A stretch of 64,000 nucleotides of DNA, taken from the NCBI RefSeq assembly GCF_000003815.2, contig NC_049979.1:12066766-12130765 (forward strand), read 5' to 3'. The DNA is from Branchiostoma floridae (Eukaryota > Chordata > Leptocardii > Amphioxiformes > Branchiostomatidae). The notes below the pieces were generated by a model. The model was not told where the DNA came from. It saw nothing but the letters and a program-made list of their open reading frames with translations, and searched no databases. Numbering within the stretch: position 1 is the first letter of the stretch; each line of letters starts with the position of its first letter. The position numbers were made by a program, and so were the translations under genes. Below, in pieces: positions 60,615 through 64,000 of this stretch.

Positions 60615-61018
60615 GGTATACTAGTATTACATTTTACCTCGATTTGCTTTATCCAGTTATGAGTAACAGTTACGTTACATTTTGTGTAAGCTCCTTAGCC
60701 GACTCGATAACCTGAAAAATCATTAACTTTCTATTAATTTTCCCGCGGCGATCCAAGGGGTCTTGTGGAACTACACTCATTACAAAAAGAAACTTGAATT
60801 TAATATAAAATCATATCTTTTTATCATTTCGTTAATGATATAGTATAATGTATCACTGGGAGACTTTAAACTTTGACATTATACCAAATTCATCATTGAT
60901 CCTGTCATCATCCTGCATTCAAACGTCCAGATGTACGGGAGCCAGTATTTAGCGTTGCCTCGAGTGCACTGTTCAACAGGTCCTGTCCACCCCCGGAGTC
61001 AAAGTGTAATCTTCCAAA
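60615..61018 (+). other. Upstream region of POLR1C
   Basis: About 400 bp between the MITE and the POLR1C start, without coding sequence. No TATA box is evident. The peptide gene diverges from POLR1C on the other side of the MITE. Confidence 0.5.
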
Positions 61019-63345
61019 ATGGCCGATCTGGAGCAGATCAGAACACGTGTGACGCTCACAGAACACGAAGTTATCAACGTAAGACGATAAATACACCCTT
61101 CCCAACACATTTTTGATATTCTACAGACTCTATTGCTCTTTTCTGTGAACTTGACATCTCGTTGTGCTTTGCTTTACAGACGCACAGCACAGACTTTCCC
61201 GGTAACTACGCCGGGTATGACGACACATGGAGCCTGGCCAAGTTCGAGGAGGTGAGTGTCCGGACTCCTTCTAGGAAGACTTGCACAAAGCAAGCCTTGA
61301 AGGTGGTCATAGCTGACCTTCTTAGATACGCAGAAACAACGGTCAAGCACAATGCTACGCTGAACATGAGTTCACATACACTGAACGTGCAGGCATCTTG
61401 GTCTGTATGCCGTCGCCAAAAAAAGTAATAAATTTGAAAATAACTTTGATGTTTACAAATCAAGGAGGCTCATATAACGTTATTTTACTTACACTTGATA
61501 ATACTAACTTATAGAGAGGTTGCCTATGTGGCAAGTCTACGAAAGGTTCACCTTCCGCACAGGGATTCCAGTGCTGATGGATCATTCAATGGTCAAAGCC
61601 GCCTCAACACTGGGGGCCCAGTGCTGAAGAAAGTTCAGCCCTGGTTTTACAGTGCTGAATGGCTCTGTTCCAGTGCTAAAGCCCCTTCAGGATTGGAATT
61701 CCAGTGCTGAATATTGTTCCAGCACTGGTTTTCCAGTGCTGAATTCCTTTCAAACGGTGACGCTTTCGTAGTTTTGCGCCTATGTGGTTGTTTGTACTTG
61801 AACGACATATAGTTTACTGATTCGTTTGTTGTTGGCATCCATCTGCCTCGGGAGACAAATTGTAGTTAACGTTACATGTACTACAATAAGGTAGACAGTC
61901 ACTCGCTGTTGTGGGTTAGGCAACCCGTCTGCCTGGCCTGCCCATGGCTGGCAATACCTTTTTATTCAAGGTGAAGTAGGGGTGTGTAATTCATTCTCCA
62001 TCCTTTCGTCTACTGAGTGACGCACATGTACCATACATGTGCACTAACAATTCAAAATTAATTCAATGTTATTGATAGATGCTTTAAACCTACTGTCCCA
62101 CAGAAGTTCCGAGTGAACATCGTGTCGTTGGAGGGATCAGAGCTGGAGTTTGACATGGTTGGTATAGACGCTGCCATCGCAAACGCCTTCAGGAGGATCC
62201 TACTGGCTGAGGTGCAGTAACACTTGAAACACATTCATAGCAGTTTACACAGGTTAAAATGAATGCATGGATGACTACAATAAACATTTGACCATAAGAT
62301 ACAGGTTGCTACTTTTACTTTGTTTAATAGGAGGTATGTGCCATAAGGCAGGGCCTCTACACCCTATGTGATCTTTCAGCTCACATATCTGTCACCATCC
62401 AAAAAAAAAAAGTCCTATTTCTTAAGATAGCGGGGGGATATGATCCCCATCCAAGTCTACAAGTTCTTAACAGGCAAGGAGAGAGTTCAGCCAGACACCT
62501 TTTTTGAGAAGGCGGAAAACACAATAACAAGAGGACACAGCCTAAAGTTGAAGATTCCCCTTGCCAAGTTGAGAGTGAGAGCCCAGGCTTTTAGCTCTAG
62601 AGTAGTGAAAAACTGGACCTGCCAGAGAAAGTGGTGAACAGTAGCACGGTGAACCAATTTAAAAACCAACTAGACAAACACTGGAGCCATCTGATGTATG
62701 AGCGTGCCTAGCTGATGACCTGAAGTGAAAAGATCAGTCCACTACAGGAGTCCACTCCTCCCTCGACTGAAGATGGTATGCAGGTATGCAAGATATCTCC
62801 AATCTCCAATGCAGCATCCCCCTGTTTAACTCACTGCAGACCTGCATATCTTAACTGTGTATACCTGGGGGTGCTGCATTAGAGATCTCTCAATACACTC
62901 AATACAATGTACCAGTTCATGGAGGTAAGAAACCCAGGTCTTATGTGTCATACCAACCCACAACCTATGGTGGAGTGATGCTCACCAAGCCCCTGGGCTA
63001 ATCTTAATCTCCAAGCAGAGGTTAGGCTGCAGCTGTTTTTTTAACGTTTTTTTTTTAGACGTTTTTTATCAGGCTTTCTATCGGTCGCAAGACATAAAAA
63101 ACGGTGCAAAATAGAATGCCCGATAAAAACGCCTAAAAACAATGTCAGAAAACAGCCGGAGCCCAACCTATGCTGGGAATTTAATACTGATCTGATGCAT
63201 GTCATTGTGCAGGTCCCCACCATGGCTATAGAGAAGGTGTTTGTGCACAACAACACGTCCATCATCCAGGACGAGGTGTTGGCTCACCGGCTGGGTCTCA
63301 TCCCCATCCACGCTGACCCCAGGCTGTTCGAGTACAGGCAGGAAG
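61019..63345 (+). CDS. POLR1C: DNA-directed RNA polymerases I and III subunit RPAC1 (5' four exons)
   Basis: Alpha-like assembly subunit shared by Pol I and Pol III, pairing with POLR1D. Exons 61019-61078, 61180-61251, 62104-62211, 63213-63345; at least 124 residues, with the rest beyond the right edge. Diagnostic blocks: [35 protein letters not shown] (the alpha-motif dimerisation segment), [17 protein letters not shown], and [20 protein letters not shown]. The start codon sits in AAAATGGCCGAT, which itself resembles a YY1 site. The 3' end of exon 4 is uncertain: I use the GTGGGG donor after 63345, but the frame stays open to a TAA at 63381 with residues (GALDAFKF) that resemble the family's continuation. 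Confidence 0.93.
61533..61772. repeat. Degenerate CCAGTGCTGAA minisatellite within inverted CTACGAAAG ends
   Basis: At least seven copies of CCAGTGCTGA or close variants occur between 61567 and 61743 in POLR1C intron 2. They are bracketed by CTACGAAAGGTTCACC and GGTGACGCTTTCGTAG, which suggests a small element with an internal repeat. Confidence 0.7.
62413..62711 (+). pseudogene. LINE remnant: C-terminal end of a reverse-transcriptase ORF
   Basis: The frame beginning [18 protein letters not shown], with [10 protein letters not shown] and FSSRVVKNW, is the typical end of a non-LTR retrotransposon ORF2. After NW the frame is broken by a small deletion and continues in another frame ([12 protein letters not shown]) to TAG at 62709-62711. 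It is a 5'-truncated dead copy in POLR1C intron 3. Confidence 0.8.
63009..63177. mobile_element. Diverged copy of the CTCCAAGCAGAG MITE
   Basis: Begins CTCCAAGCAGAGGTTAGG and shares with the 60442 copy the order AGGCTTTCTAT, AGACATAAA, GCCCGATA and AACGCCTA, but its right end has decayed (CCTATGCTGGGAAT). It ends 35 bp before the exon 4 acceptor of POLR1C. Confidence 0.7.
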
Positions 63346-63383
63346 GTGGGGCACTGGATGCATTTAAGTTCGCAGGGGTTTAA

Positions 63384-64000
63384 AGATGTATCCTTGTCTT
63401 TGTTTAACCTTTACTTTTACATACATTTTCACTGTGCACATATACTGTAGAACAGTACATCCAAGTACATGTAAACTAGTGGTAATAAACAATGGGGTAG
63501 CAGAGAGAAGGAAGAACAAAAATTTGTGGTGGGGTTGAGTTTGTAGTGAAGTGGTCATCACAGTACCGCAAACAGCAAAGCACCCCCAAAATTTCTGCAT
63601 TTACTGTACTGTAATCTCCAAGCAGATGTTTGGAGGTGACATTTACCTGCCTCGGCTGCCTATATGTTACAAACTGCCTCTTGAAAATAAATGGGCAGCT
63701 AGTAAGATGTTATCACAGTTATGCCTACTGCCTTTAACTGCCTGCTAACATCTGCTTTGACATTAGGAATGAAGTATCTCCATGATTTATTCTGCTCTAT
63801 TCTCCAAGCAGATGTAGTGTCCAGCAATGTGTTTTTGAGACTTTTTAGATGTCTTATAAGTGGTCTGTAGGGGATTATACACATAGTCATTCTCTGGTAT
63901 GACTTTGTAAACAGTTTTGGATCACTGACACTTGATATCTGCTTCTTGCTCAAATTTCTCACATGCAACTTTTAATGCACGTAAAATCCCCACCCAAAAT
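63384..64000. other. POLR1C intron 4 start
   Basis: AT-rich DNA with two TCTCCAAGCAGATG ends (63615, 63803) and no coding exon recognised before the window ends. Confidence 0.6.

Overview
This is about 64 kb of animal nuclear DNA: intron-rich genes with GT-AG junctions, long repeat-filled introns, CpG-containing promoters and many DNA-transposon fragments. Five genes are recognisable from exons whose reading phases join correctly: a RASGRP-family Ras exchange factor (5' half, minus strand), ARHGAP11A (plus), AP2S1 (minus), NUP35 (plus) and POLR1C (5' half, plus). Protein similarity to vertebrate orthologues is high, but the introns are full of invertebrate-type miniature elements. An invertebrate deuterostome, most likely a lancelet (Branchiostoma), is my best inference; a species search would settle it.

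Layout. 0.9-27 kb: nine RASGRP coding exons on the minus strand (REM and CDC25 domains; the EF-hand and C1 exons would lie left of the window). Its introns hold MITEs, tRNA-derived SINEs, a 1.5 kb foldback element and microsatellites. One intron (13608-14286) carries the hallmarks of a minor-spliceosome AT-AC (U12-type) intron. 27-36 kb: upstream DNA with a 917 bp TIR element and a 1.87 kb LTR element that has identical LTRs and no visible polymerase. 36.1-48.7 kb: 13-exon ARHGAP11A, with RhoGAP domain, basic region and a 3.15 kb last exon rich in S/T-P sites. 52.5-54.8 kb: AP2S1, complete at 142 codons. It is head-to-head with NUP35 (55.1-57.5 kb, 360 codons) across a 308 bp bidirectional promoter. 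58.8-60.0 kb: a gene I do not recognise, a four-exon minus-strand gene for a 74-residue secreted precursor (signal peptide, basic processing site, eight-cysteine mature peptide), with a TATA box. 61.0-63.3 kb and beyond: POLR1C exons 1-4.

The recognised genes are housekeeping or cell-cycle functions (endocytic adaptor, nuclear pore, Pol I/III subunit, mitotic RhoGAP) plus a Ras activator. They are neighbours rather than an operon or pathway. AP2S1/NUP35 share a promoter region, and the peptide gene/POLR1C are also head-to-head. The most novel items are the peptide gene, the AT-AC intron, and a tandem array of decoy splice acceptors in front of ARHGAP11A exon 6.
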